Shown here in pieces: positions 35,317 through 47,562 of a stretch of 64,000 nt of DNA. This stretch comes from Papilionanthe hookeriana x Papilionanthe teres. Its lineage: Eukaryota; Streptophyta; Magnoliopsida; Asparagales; Orchidaceae. The position numbers and the translations under genes were made by a program. Position 1 is the first letter of the stretch; each line of letters starts with the position of its first letter. The stretch spans positions 74,235,306 to 74,299,305 of the forward strand of contig CM040426.1 in assembly GCA_022702705.1 (NCBI GenBank). The letters are read 5' to 3'. The notes below the pieces were generated by a model that was given only the letters and a program-made list of their open reading frames with translations, was not told where the DNA came from and did no database searches.

Positions 35317-38300
35317 TGTTGACCTCATTTTTGATGAGGTCTTCCCTTCTTCTTTTTAGTGCTTAGGATCTAGCCTTAGGCTTTTTCTTTTGACTATCTT
35401 AGAGGACTAGAATTGGGACCCACCTTTTAGAAATTCAAACCACTTCTAAACTCCTGCAAACTCCACAAACTTGACTATAAACCCCTAATCACCTAGAGGG
35501 TTGAAATCAAATGTGGAAGTTTAAAGGATGAGTTCCTATAGGACTCTTTGGCCTTAGGGCCCTTGCAGGTGGCTCAGTGCGGTGAAGGGGCTGACTTACA
35601 CACACATTACACTTATACACTACACTTACACACTACATTTCCACACACCTCCTAAAACCACACCCATACCCAACTTGACCTCCCGACTCGTATAGGTGAT
35701 TCACATGGATGGTCCTAACCCCTAAGCCGCTCAAGTTAGGGTTAGGAACAACATAGTGAATGCCTCGAATGAGTCCTTTCATGACTCATATGGGCTTGAA
35801 ATGGCTTCATGGCTCAACCAAAATGATTTCACCCCACTCAAATTCACCCGATCTTCAATTTCCCAAATTTTCAATTTTTGACCCCGGGACCACCACGCTT
35901 AACCTACCCAAAACCTGCGAAATTACCGAAATTTTTGCAAAATTTCTAAATTGCCTAAAATTCTTCAAAATTATTCCCAAACATCTCCACATCACTCAAA
36001 TTGATCATCCATACCCAAAAATACCAAAGATTCCAAAAATACCCCCCAATACCCTCCAAATACCCAAAATACCCTTCTTGGCCTAAAAATCCAAAAATTT
36101 AGAAAATTCCCAGAAAATTCCAGAAAATCCTAAATATTCCCAATTTCATTTTGTCCAACTACACCATGGGCCAATTTTGTCAATTTACCCTACTTTTGTC
36201 AAAACCCCAAATCGACCCATTTTAACCACTAAGTGAACCCAATGTCAAACCAAACCTACCCAATTGACCCCAATTTTGGTCCAATTCAGTTCTAAACTTC
36301 AATTCAACATTCCCAATACCAATTTAGACCAAATCCAAGTCCAATTTGATTGACATTTGGATCCAATTCCACTTTTGACCTTAAGGCCCATTTTTGACCT
36401 AAGCCCAAACCTAACTCAAATGAACCCAAACCCCAAAATCAAAGCCCAACCAAAGTCAAAACCTCTTTGAAACACTCCCATAAACACTTCTTAACAATAA
36501 TTCCACATCAATTTCAACCCTAGCCCAACATTGGCCCAACTCGCTCCATTTGGACCTATATTGGCCCATTCACCAAAAGAATCCAAATCCAACCCAATTC
36601 AAGCCCAAACTACCCCAAATTTGCTTCAAGTTACTCATGACACATCCATGAGCTAAACCCAACAATTATTTGGCCCAACCTTTTACAAAAATTTTCATCC
36701 ATGAACACATTCATAAACTTAAAAGCCCACTTCCCTTAAACCCTTCTAAAAGCCCATTTCCTTCAAAATTCAAAAGCCCAAATCTACCCTAAAGCCCACA
36801 TGACATCTCCATTTGTCATCTATTTAATTAAATCCATTACCTAAGTCCTAAAATCATCATTGAATTATTCCAAATGAAGCTTCATCCAAATTCCCATCAA
36901 ATTACCAAAAATTTCTTAAAACCCTTTTTATGAAATTGACTCAACTTTCCCCAAGCCAAAGACAAGCCATGCAAGCCATTGACAAGCCACATGAAGCCAT
37001 GGGAGGCTTGACATGTGACCATGCCATTAATGGTAAAAGGAGGGGCTCCTTTCCTAATCTTTCATTAAGCCTTTTTACCTTAAGCATGTCACACACTAAA
37101 CCATGTTTAGCCACCTCATCATGGATAGAGACCACACCACTCTCTCTGGGCCGACCCAACCGATCCTCTCAGCCCAAAATCGGGCCATGGGGAGGTGAAC
37201 CAAGCCCAAAAGGTGGGTTGACCCATTTGGACCCAAAATAGGCTCATCCCCCATTCCATTTCAATCCAACTCCTTTACACATGGCAATTGCCGATTGATT
37301 GCACAAACCTCCGCCACCGACCCACCCGACCAAGATGGTGACCATTGCCGGCCGGCCGGCCACCAGGCCGCCGGAAAACACCATGGCCGAGAGCTCACAT
37401 GTGAGCCAACATTGAAATTCTCACTTGCTTGAGCTGCCCCATCCCTAGTGGTCACCATGGCTGGTCTTCTCCTCACCAGCAGCGAGTCGATCCCAAGCCC
37501 TAACTCCCCATGGGAGGCCTCCGTACCAGCTCTATTTAAACTTCACCCCTCTCGGCCATGAAGGAAGAGAAGCAAAAACCTTGCCAAAACTCTGCCAAAA
37601 TTGTTCCAGACCCTTCTCCACCTTTAGAGCACTTGATCCCCAGTGAAATTCCCCTGCCATTTCTCCTCTGAAAGCTCAATTTCAGAGTTGAAATTCCACC
37701 CAAAACCAGGACACTTCTCCATAGTGAGCCAATTCTCAAATTGATTGGCTCTACACCTTCACCAGACCAAGGGAAGGTGTCCGCCATCAAAAGCCCCATC
37801 TCCAGGCCACCCAGTTGCTCCAGCCTTCAAGCTTTGTGATCGGGCTTGGTCGAAATCATATCCGGACAATTCACCGGACCGAGAGACTTCATCCGGAGCT
37901 TGCTAGGACCCAATCGAAGGTGCAACAACTCTCAGATTGAAGCCACACTTCTCTGAGCCAAGGTATGAGCTAACTCTTCATCCCAAGCTTCTGAAGATTT
38001 TCTATTTCAAATGCCTTAGTTTCAATGCATGTTAAACGTATAGATGTGTTCGTCTCTTCGAGACGAATCCATAGAGTATAAGAACGTAAAAATCCATTGA
38101 GAATCGAGTGAGATCTTAGGGATTTAGTGTGGACGGCTCTCGGGTGAGAACACTTGGGGACGATGAACGGATGCCGTCCATTCAATACACGCGCGGACGA
38201 ACGGCTCAGATGGCGTCGGACCGGGAAACGGTGCGAGAACCGCGGGGCCCGGCCGGCCGACTCGGATGGCGGCGCCCAATCACAGCGCGACATGTACCCC

Positions 38301-41300
38301 TTCGGAGCCGCCGATGTTTCGGCGGCGCCGCGTGGATAAGTAGATAAATAGGGTATTTTCTGATTTATTTAATTCCCTAAACTTCAAAAATCCATATCTT
38401 TGTGTAGAAAAATCACAAAAATAAAATAAAAATACCCTCTCGCTCGGTGAACGGAGGAGAATAATGTGGAAAAGAAATCACTTAATTTCATCAAGTATTT
38501 TATTTTTTATAATTTATTTACTCTCTGCATTGTTTTAATTCTCCATGCATGCATACAATTCACCATGGCATGAGACCATAGGGCTTTGAAGCCTCTGAAT
38601 TTGGGAACATTCCCCGAATTTTCCAAAGTCGAGAGGCCATCCCTATGAGGGGTTCTTGATTTTTCAAGTTCGTAGTCACTGTTTTGAGTATTTTAATTCC
38701 AGTAAATAGCATGTTGTGAAATAAATTCTAGGAAAATTTGGTGATGTTCCTTATGACCGAGAGAACCCTAGGAAAAATAGGTTTTGACTTAGTTCATTTA
38801 AAACAACCCTAATTGGCTTAAACACCCAAAATAGGTCTTTAATTAATTAGAGTTAACCAGGCATCAAATTGACTTGAAATCAATTCTCCACTGACCTTTA
38901 GGATCAGAGGAACCCACCATAAAAATTTGAGGTCAATTGGACTTGGTTAGCCCCACTAATTGGGTTGATTAAGTCACTTAGCCATTTTAAACTTTAAAAA
39001 TTCATAACTTTTAAAATACTTTTAAAAAATTCACCAAATTGGTTTTGGAGCCTCTCTGATATCAGGGAAACCTAAGAAAATTAAAATTTCAATTTTCTAA
39101 AAAAGTTGATTTTTAATAATATTTTAATATTGTTAATAATTAAAAAATAATAAAAATCACAAAAATAATAAAATTCACCAAAATGTCACATTTTGAATTT
39201 TAATCACTTAGGAACAAATCCCACATTTTTCCTAGGTCTATTTAGTGAGATATTGAATTTTAAAGTTTTAAGGTAATTTTAAAATTAAAAAAATGTATTT
39301 TCTAGCATTTTCACTAAAATAATTATAATAAATCATAAAAAAATCAGAAAATTGCAAAATTTGTTTCTCTGGTTTTCTTGATATCAGAGAGATTTTTGAA
39401 AAATATAAAATCCATTTTTCAACATTTATTTTATTTTTAAATTAATTAACACTCCAAAACTCAAAATAATTATAATAAAAATAATATAATTCAAAAAATC
39501 ACCAAAATTGGTCCAAGTGCTTCTTTGGTCATTAGGAATGTCCCCTAATTTTCTTAAGGACAGAAACTTTCCTTTGGTCATGTTATCAAATTTTCCTTGA
39601 AAATCTCTATTTTCCACCAAAAATAATTATATAAATAAATTAAATACAGAAAAATCACATTTTCTCCTCTCATGTCTTTATTGACATATGAGTGAAGTTA
39701 CATAAAAATTTCAAATTCATTTAAGTTTAATTTAGTGAGTTATGAAATTATTAAGCTTAAATGGTAAAATGGTAATTAAACTTTCAACCCTTAATTAAAA
39801 CTTTAGGTTTAATAAAAATTAACAAGTAAAATATTTGATCTTAATCTGATTTGGATGATTGAAATTAAAATAATTAAAGGGTAGAAACCCATTAAATAAT
39901 TTTAAAATGATTAAACTTTAATTAAATAATGGATTAAATTTGGAAGAATAATAAAATTGGAATCATTAAAATAAGGGATATTTATTAGGAAGAGATTTAT
40001 TCTTTAATTTAAAAATCCCTAAATTAATCATCTCATTAATACTCAATTTCTAATTAAAATGATAACTCAAATTTAAAATATTAAAAGACTTAATCATTAA
40101 ACTAAAATTAAATTATTAAACTCTTTCAAAAATTTCAATTAAAATTAAAGATAAAACTAAATTAAAAATTAAATTAAATTAAGTAAATTAAATTGAATTA
40201 AATTAAACAATTAAATTAAATTAAATTAAATTAAATTAAACAATTAAATTAAATTAAATTAAATTAAATAATTAAATTATTAAATTAAATTAAATCAAAT
40301 CAAATTAATTAAACACCAAATCAAATTAAATTGAACTATGTTAAACTAAATTAAAACTCAATTAAATTAAGTTAAATTAAATATAACATCACCTAAGACA
40401 TAAAGGAAATTAAATATAAAATAACTTGAACACTATTCCAAATTTAAACCCTTTAACTTAAATCAAATCATTTGAATACTAATTTACCCTTGAAAGCTTT
40501 GATTATTATAACTCCTAAATGAAACATTAAATGAAGTGCTACTTCACTCATAGGATATTCAAATGTCCTAGTTCACTGAGCAAGTTAACAAAACTTGAAA
40601 ACCTCGGACGATTGATTCATTTATATAATTAAATTCATTTGGACTTAAAACAATCCTAGAAATATCGAAAAGATGTTTAAGATTCTTCTTAAGCACTTCC
40701 TCAATATGATAGGATATTTATAAGAACAATTGGACTTAATTGTTCTTGGATGAAGAAAATCGTCCTCAAACAAAAACACAAAGAACTTAGACGTCATAGG
40801 AGATGACTAAGCATAGGATTAGGAATTTGGTAGAAAACCATAACCTTTCCCTTAGCTTTACTCAGGAACTTGCTTAAATATTCTAATTGTGTTTTAAGTG
40901 TAGCTTGGGATGACGGGAAGACCCTCCAGTACGCTTTTATTTTATCGCAATTTACTTTCTTGCAATTTACTTTATCGCGGATGCACTTTACTTTTCTTGC
41001 ATGATAAAACAACTGTTGCATGAAAACCCACACCTTTAGGATAGATTCCTAAAACTGAAACCAAAACTAAGTTAAAAGTCATTGCAAGATAAAATTCACC
41101 GCCACAACATTTCAAAATATAAAACAACTCAAAATTTAACCACAAACAGAACACAAAACTACAATTGCAACTAAATTAAAACGTCCTGTTGGATGATCGG
41201 GAATACCTCGGATGATGTAACCTACGTGTTGCTAACGGGATTTCCCACGGTCTAAATGAAAGTGTGGAACTCATTCGATTGAGTTTAGCAAATTCATCCG

Positions 41301-42475
41301 GACTAAGTGAATCCGATAAAAATAATGATGCGGAAGGATGGAACCGTGGGATCTTAACCGGTGTCGTTATAATCAACTTTAAGATTTGTTTTAATTAAAA
41401 CGTAAAAAACACTTGGAAATTAAGATTTTCTCTAAACCAAAACACTTTTCTCATCTCCTGATTTATGATTTCTAAAACTAAACCTCTGCAACAACAAGGA
41501 ACTTGGAGCATGGTGGGCAGCACGACCATCGTCGTCAGTAAAACTTGAACCTACTTCAAGAAACCTTCTTAGAATTAAACAACAAAGCCATAGGACTTCG
41601 AGGTAGCTTCGCTTAGTGCAACATAAATCCTCAACCTCTTCGTTAGGCATTTGCATTGCAAATTAAGCCCTAACCGGTCTTAGGATTCCGAGGTAGTCGT
41701 CCGATACGACAATAAACCTCATATCTTCTGAGCTATTTGTTTGATTTTATCATACAAATATAAGCCCTAATTAATTAAAATTGGCAAGATTGAAATACTA
41801 AATAAACATTAGGACTTTCCTAAATTCAAGCCAAACAATAGGATAGTCGGGAAATTACCGAAGTTCACTTCGAATCGGTGATTTCTCCTACCTTTCTTCC
41901 TTTGGATTCACAAAACAAAATGTTCCAAATTTGATCCATTCCCTATCGAAATTCCAAAATTCAATCTTCGAAAACCTTAAACTTTGAAATTCTTGAAAGC
42001 GAGTTATTGATTATTATCGAGAGTTTTCTTAGGTGATTCCCGTCACTTAAGATGTAATTAACTATAGTGGCTTGCCTTATAGGGAATTTTAAAGAACCCG
42101 AGTAATATAAACCTCGTTTCGATACTTTCATATTAAGCGAGTGAATTTGTCGACTTATAAAATTGGTTCGCGACCAAACGGATGTCACAAAACTTCTAGT
42201 TTGTTTGATCGAGCCCCACCATCAAGCGGTGTGTCCATCCTTAGGGATAGATACACGGTTCATGGTGCGGTGCTCGTTTATATAAACTATTTCGGATGTG
42301 AGATCGGTTTAATCTCATATATTAAAACTTTCAAATTTAAAAATTATTTTCAAAGCCAAATACTACTTTCTAAATTATATATATTTAAATTAAATTTAAA
42401 ATTTAAATTCGCCGACAACTTCTGTTAGGCGACCACTTTTCAAAATAAAACACACAACCTAAAATAAGCCGCGCA
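35317..42475 (+). mobile_element. Element C: solo giant LTR, same family as A and B
   Basis: The element starts TGTTGACCTC, ends GCCGCGCA and is flanked by TSD ATCAT (35312-35316 and 42476-42480). It is 7,159 bp with no gag-pol, hence a solo LTR. It includes the 1.2-kb block (about 38935-40140) that A lacks, the TATTTAAA box at 37533-37540, a GC-rich patch near 38150-38340 and a TTAAA-type array at about 40140-40390. The orientation is the same as A and opposite to B. Small ORFs inside show no recognisable domain. Confidence 0.92.
40140..40390 (+). repeat. AAATT/TTAAA array in LTR C
   Basis: About 250 bp of AAATT pentamers with interruptions. This is the shortest of the four arrays in this LTR family, against about 475 bp in A. 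Confidence 0.8.
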
Positions 42476-42747
42476 ATCATGCATGTGCATCCCGTCAATT
42501 AGTTTTGTGATAACCAAACAACACTGCAATCGCCTCAAACCCGGTACACCATGAGCGAACAAAACACAAAGAGATTAATTGTCATCTCATACAGGAGAAA
42601 GTTTAATAAGGAATGATAAAGATGACTCTTGTGTCCACTTCAGAGCAGCCAACGGGCGTTTTCACAAAACCACTAAATTCTTCTTAATTCTCAATACTTC
42701 TCAGCAAGTTAGCAATTATTAAAATACATTCTAAACTTGAGGGCGAG
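42476..42747 (+). pseudogene. copia RNase H tail and polypurine tract
   Basis: The frame resumes with NNTAIASNPVHHERTKH, the conserved end of copia RNase H. A degenerate stretch contains SEQPTGVFTKPLN, where copia elements have a TKxQLADIFTKxL motif. The coding region ends near 42680. A purine-rich tract CTTGAGGGCGAG at 42736-42747 abuts the 3' LTR and is the likely plus-strand primer site. Confidence 0.85.
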
Positions 42748-43196
42748 TGTTAATAATTATACTAGGAAATAATTTATTATTAAGAATAAATTATTTCCCT
42801 AGATTAAGAAGATATTTTATTTTATTTCCTTGGATTAGGAATTACTTATTTTCTTATTTTATGTTATCTCCTATATCTCCTAATAATTAATATGAATTAA
42901 TTATTGGAGATATTAAGTGATATTTTTCCTTTCATATCATTTTCATTTTTTTATTATTTCCTTATTAGATGACTCTCGTAAGGGTTATTTAAACCCATGT
43001 GCATATCAATGAAAATTAAGTATTCCGCATTTTTTTAAATTTCAATATTTTTCTGAGGTGATGTGATCATATAAAATTCCTATAAAATTTCTTTTGTGTG
43101 TGAGTTATATTTTCTCTTTAGTATTAACGCATATTTAAAATGTTAACTTTATCTGTTATTTTGGGATAAAATATTTCCTTTCTGTACATAGCAACA
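42748..43196 (+). repeat. 3' LTR of the host copia element (449 bp)
   Basis: Starts TGTTAATAATTA directly after the polypurine tract and ends GTACATAGCAACA, so the ends are TGTT...AACA as expected. The length is ordinary for a small copia LTR. The partner LTR and the first TSD copy are outside the window; the second would be CGAGC at 43197-43201. Confidence 0.8.
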
Positions 43197-43206
43197 CGAG
43201 CACGCA

Positions 43207-43208
<2 letters not shown>

Positions 43209-43247
<39 letters not shown>
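43209..43247. repeat. (TA)n microsatellite
   Basis: About 19 TA dinucleotides lie a few bases beyond the copia LTR end. An (AAT)n run follows at 43295-43320. Confidence 0.9.
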
Positions 43248-43251
<4 letters not shown>

Positions 43252-43660
43252 TTATATTTTTAGCGTTTCGTGGAATGCAAACGATCAGAGTTATAAAATA
43301 ATAATAATAATAATAAATAAAGAGAAAAAAAAATCTTTTTTATTATTATTAATTTGTTTTTATGTGGTTTATTAATTAATATTTGGTGCAGAATACAAAA
43401 AATGGTGGTAGAAAAAGTAGTCTATTTATGTACGTACGTACTTGGTATGGTTTAGGAGATAGTTTGAGGTTCAGTTGTCTTTTGCTTCCGACACCTTCTT
43501 GGTTTATAAGTTAATTATCACTTATCACGGGGCGTTTACATATAAAAACACACTTTTTTTATAAGATTACATATATCACATATGAATTTTTATTTTTATA
43601 TTTATACATCTAGCACACTCAAATCGTTAATATCTCGTTAAAAATTAAATATTCATCTTC

Positions 43661-43663
<3 letters not shown>
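43248..43663. other. AT-rich intergenic stretch
   Basis: No gene is visible. It contains (AAT)n, a GTACGTACGTAC run near 43430, and at 43530-43620 sequence resembling the TTACATATCTCACAT arms of the MITE-like repeats found elsewhere in the window. Confidence 0.6.

Positions 43664-43738
<75 letters not shown>
43664..43738. repeat. (TA)n microsatellite
   Basis: About 37 AT dinucleotides end exactly where the truncated solo LTR copy 1 begins. Confidence 0.9.
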
Positions 43739-43740
<2 letters not shown>

Positions 43741-44554
43741 ATGCGCGATGGCGATCAGTAGTTTACATCAATAACGGTGGCCGATGGCGATCGGCGAGCG
43801 TCGACACGGCCGACGGTGGTTAATGGAGACTGGCGGTGGTCGAATGATGCCGATGATAGTCTACATCACTTAGCAGGTGTCGACGACGGTCGACAGTTAA
43901 TAACAGTCGGCGGTGGCCAACGGTGATTGTCTGGTTAGCGACGGTTGATACTAGTCGACGACAGTCGACAATGGTCGATGAGGGTAGGCAGTGTTCGACG
44001 AGGGTCGACGATGTTCTTGAAGCTACGATTCATCCTCGGCCTCAGAGTCTCTCCTAAGCGCTTAGCCTCCCCCACCCCCCCCCCACCGCACCTAATAGTT
44101 TTTGGGTGCGATTAATGCAGAAATATGAATCAATTTGATCGTATATATCCAGAGAGCGTCCTTTGATCATACGCTGTTTAAGTGACATTTGGATGTCTTA
44201 ATGATGTCAGAATTAAATGATCTTAGTCTCGTTATATTCGTCTTGTCGAGATGCTCGATTTGACTATGAACTTGACGGATTTGATATCCGTTTAATCTTC
44301 CAAATATATCTGAGAATCTTACAATAACAGTTAAATGACTTGACGAGGGCTTGATTTGACTCGAATTTGACTAATTTTGATGTCATTAGGTTCCTCTCAT
44401 CAGTAGGTCAGTTTGACTATAAGTTTGCTGGCATCGGAGCTTTGGATGACTATCTATCAAAATTTGAACATTTCTTACTGAAAATATCATTTTGAGATCC
44501 GTGTCATACCTCGAGAATAGTGCTAGATAATAAAAATTTGTCGGTGCAGTATCA
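43739..44554 (-). mobile_element. Copia-type solo LTR copy 1, truncated
   Basis: Homologous to 52497-53943. It has the GGTCGACGA-type minisatellite (43740-44030), a C-run (about 44073-44086), the TTTGGGTGCGATTAATGCAG block and the GATGTCTTAATGATGTC block, and it ends GTGCAGTATCA at 44554. Read on the - strand this is the LTR start. The roughly 240 bp corresponding to the other end of copy 2 are missing and replaced by the (TA)n run, so no TSD can be verified. It is divergent from the other two copies. Confidence 0.75.
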
Positions 44555-46576
44555 AAAATTTTAACTATAAAGGTGAATTTGTTCTACTAACTTTGTGGGT
44601 ATTATTAAATTAAGCATAATTTAGCAAAAGAAACACTTTTATATAAAAAGGATGCTGAATATAAATTAAGTGGAGCAAAATTAAAACGTCAAACAAGATA
44701 CTAAGAATCCGTTTATACGTTTCAGGATAAGCAGCTTATCTTGAAACGTGGCTCGCGGGTTGACTGTGAGGTTCGACCTGCGGCCTGTGCGTAGTGTAAA
44801 AAACACAACTGCGGTAGGCGGTGTTTTAAAAAACTCACGAAAACACTGCCGCACTTATAAGTTACCCCAAACGGGCCTAAAGGCCCGTTTGATGTGCTGA
44901 AAAAAAAAAATGTAATAATTTTTTTTTCTAATTGAAACAGTACATTAAAAATGTTTAAGAGCTATAAATTAGAAGTAAAACAAATAGAGGAGTTTATTTT
45001 TTTTTTATTTGTTTATTTGAAATAAAATGAAGTCAATGTAATACCCGATAACGGGTCGGTGATAATTGGAGGCAATTTCGAATAGGGTGAGGCGAGGACA
45101 ATATTGTTCATATATGTTAACGTGTTAAAATAATTGTGGTGACAAAGCGAACTATTTAATATCTTAGTATGTTATGAGTATAAATAGATACTAAAAAACA
45201 TATGAGGCACCATAATTTTTACGTGAAAAATGTTAAAATGAAGAAAATTATAGAGCCTAGCTCTGACAACATAATCTATCATGATAATTGTGATTACAAA
45301 AAATTATTATTCACCTAAATTAGAGAAGTTAGGAATATAAAGTTTTTAGCTTTTATTTGGTCTAAGGTGATTACGAGAAAATTGGTGCAGAATGATGAAA
45401 TTGATCGAACGACGAAAAAGTTGGAAAACAACGATTTGATAAAAACACTCAGATGATGATAGCCAAGTGATAATTAGTAGATGACGACAAATGAGTGTAA
45501 ACAATTAGATATTAACGGTTGCAGGTTGAGATCATTGAGGTTGGGGATGGTCTACTTATAGTTTTAAACAGTGTTGTTATAATTTTTTTTTACCAAAAAT
45601 TTAAAATATTTTATCGAACAACTCAGGGTTGATTATTTCAATTAAACTAATTTTTTCAACATTTAAATATCTTAATGACCTTAAATTTGTGTGATCTTTG
45701 TCTCCTTCGACTCCTTTTATCAAGCCGTTAATTTTAACTATAACCGGCTGCATCAAGTGCTTTACTTTGGGCTTACTTGGACTTTGACTTCATCACTTCT
45801 TATTAAGATTTTCAATTTGACTAAATCAAAATGGGGCTAGTGCTAGATTTAAATTTTAATGCAACGTCAAGATTTTTGTTTAATCTTATAAATTTTCTAG
45901 TGCCATTAATGATTGATAAATTTATCTAATGATGATTAAAATTGTGTCGCGTACTCCGGCTTGCTGGTTGGCATCCTCAGTGTAAGACCCCTTACGTATG
46001 GACTAAAAATTAAGTGATCAAGTACAAGTGATCAAGGTTTATTGACTAAGACCGTGTGACCAAAGCCTAGTGACCAAGGCTGAGTGACTGGAGTCGAGGA
46101 ATAGACTCGAGTGATAGACATACGAGCTTTTGGGGGTGAATATTCAAGAATAAACAAATGGTTCAATACTCGAGGTCGGACACCAGAAGTTACTAGGCTT
46201 TTCACCTTCACTTGGGATCTATTCTTTTCAAGGTCGTGGATCTTAACAACCATGACTTACATAATCCAAGGGACCCACTTCTCGTAGTTTTTGGTGGGAC
46301 ACAACCAAGTACATCTCTTCACGAGAGTCTTAACATTACAAATAAATGAAATATAACGTGGGACTTTTATGAACTTTTTTTATCTTTGATAGTGGGATAC
46401 TTTATCTGTTCTACTTTCTTTCACCAGACATTCTATTCCTTGGGTGTGATTCAAAAGCAAATTTCGATTAATTTTTTTTCTAAGCTTAAAGCTACAAATT
46501 AAAATTTAACATATTGTCAAAAATATAACATTAGAATAAAAAAGAGAGGAATCATATATGTTTACCTTATTTATAT
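44555..46576. other. Intergenic DNA, no convincing gene
   Basis: About 2 kb of AT-rich sequence. 44700-44880 runs from AATCCGTTTATACG to CCCCAAACGGGCCTAA, followed at once by GGCCCGTTTGATG. Such outward AACGGGCC/GGCCCGTTT motifs are common at ends of plant non-autonomous DNA transposons, but no clear TSD is seen. 45048-45061 has a palindrome ACCCGATAACGGGT. 45980-46260 holds a 73-codon open frame on the - strand with no recognised domain, in a stretch rich in short GTGATCAAG/GTGACCAAG direct repeats. Nothing else is supportable. Confidence 0.5.
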
Positions 46577-47554
46577 GTATCTGTTGACCTCATTTTTGAG
46601 GTCATTCTTTTCTCCTTCTAGCCTAGGATCTAGCCTTAGTGTCTTCCTATTTTGAATTATCTTAGAAAATCAGATCGAGACCACTATGTTTAGAAATTCG
46701 AGCCATTTTCTCGCTCCTCGAAGTTTCATATGGACGATTCTAAATCCTCGACACCTGCTTGAGTCGATTAAAAGCCGACATATTGAAACTCTTGTTGAGT
46801 TCCTATAGGGATTTGAAAGCCATAGGTGGACCCCACTGCGTGCGACGTTTGACTTTCGTCCACGAGCAATATGTTTGGCTATGGTTCTCGCTTAGGTGAA
46901 GACCGGTCGTTAATTTGCTCGATAAATGGTCTCGTCGGGTCAAAATAAATTCGTTTTTGCGACGTTACGCAAATTTAATTTAAATTGATGCGACCGATCG
47001 ATGAACTTGTCCGAACGACCCGGATAATGAAACGGATCTACGCAATTGCGTCCGAACATCGATTTTAGCCGGAAAGACATATAACTCGATCGGGTTTTGA
47101 ATTGACTCGATTTGCGTGCAAAATCGACCAATTTAAATAGAATAATAATAATAATAAATATTTTTTTTATATAATAATATATATTAAATCTATACTTTAA
47201 CCTTATAACCCTTACCCTAATCTCACGGGCGCGGGTACTGTTCACTATCTCCTATCCCGCGCGCGTAGCTTCCCTTTCCCGTGCCCTAACCGGTTTTTCC
47301 GGTCGCCTTCCTTCTTCCCCGACCGATTTCGAGAAGTTTCCGGCCGGTTTCCCGGTCGCTTCTCCCTTCTCCGGTCACGACCGACATTCGCTGCCGGTCA
47401 TAACCGCCGGTCAGGTTCTTGTAACAAACTCTCCCGCCCGAATGAGTCGGGTGACCTTCCTTCTTGCCATTCTTGGCTAGTTTTCTTGCCTGCCGTGGGG
47501 TTCTCCTCACCGCCTTGTTTCTCACCGCCGGTAGGTCTCGCTCCTTTGTTCGGC

Positions 47555-47562
47555 TATAAATA
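47555..47562 (+). promoter_or_regulatory. TATA box in LTR D
   Basis: TATAAATA sits in CGGCTATAAATACCCCTGCA, downstream of about 300 bp of GC-rich sequence with repeated CCGGT motifs. It is a good match to a plant core promoter and lies about 1 kb into the LTR, so U3 in D would be much shorter than in A-C. Confidence 0.65.

Larger units (their letters stand above)
1..43196 (+). mobile_element. Ty1/copia retrotransposon, 5' end outside window, split by three nested insertions
   Basis: One copia element can be followed across the first 43 kb in the order gag, protease, integrase, RT, RNase H, polypurine tract, 3' LTR. Its pieces are 1-1791, 8192-9102, 34946-35316 and 42476-43196. Each break coincides with a 5-bp duplication flanking an inserted element (ATGCC, ACACG, ATCAT), and the protein homology resumes on the other side. 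The inserts total 39,402 bp, so about 3.8 kb of copia remains. The domain order with integrase before RT is diagnostic of copia. Frameshifts and stops occur in every piece and the catalytic part of RT is deleted, so the element is long dead. The 5' LTR is not in the window, so LTR-LTR dating is impossible here. Confidence 0.9.

Noticed and set aside
46032..46253. 73-codon ORF on the - strand
   Set aside because: No recognisable domain, lies in a stretch of short direct repeats and has no promoter context. Left as intergenic.
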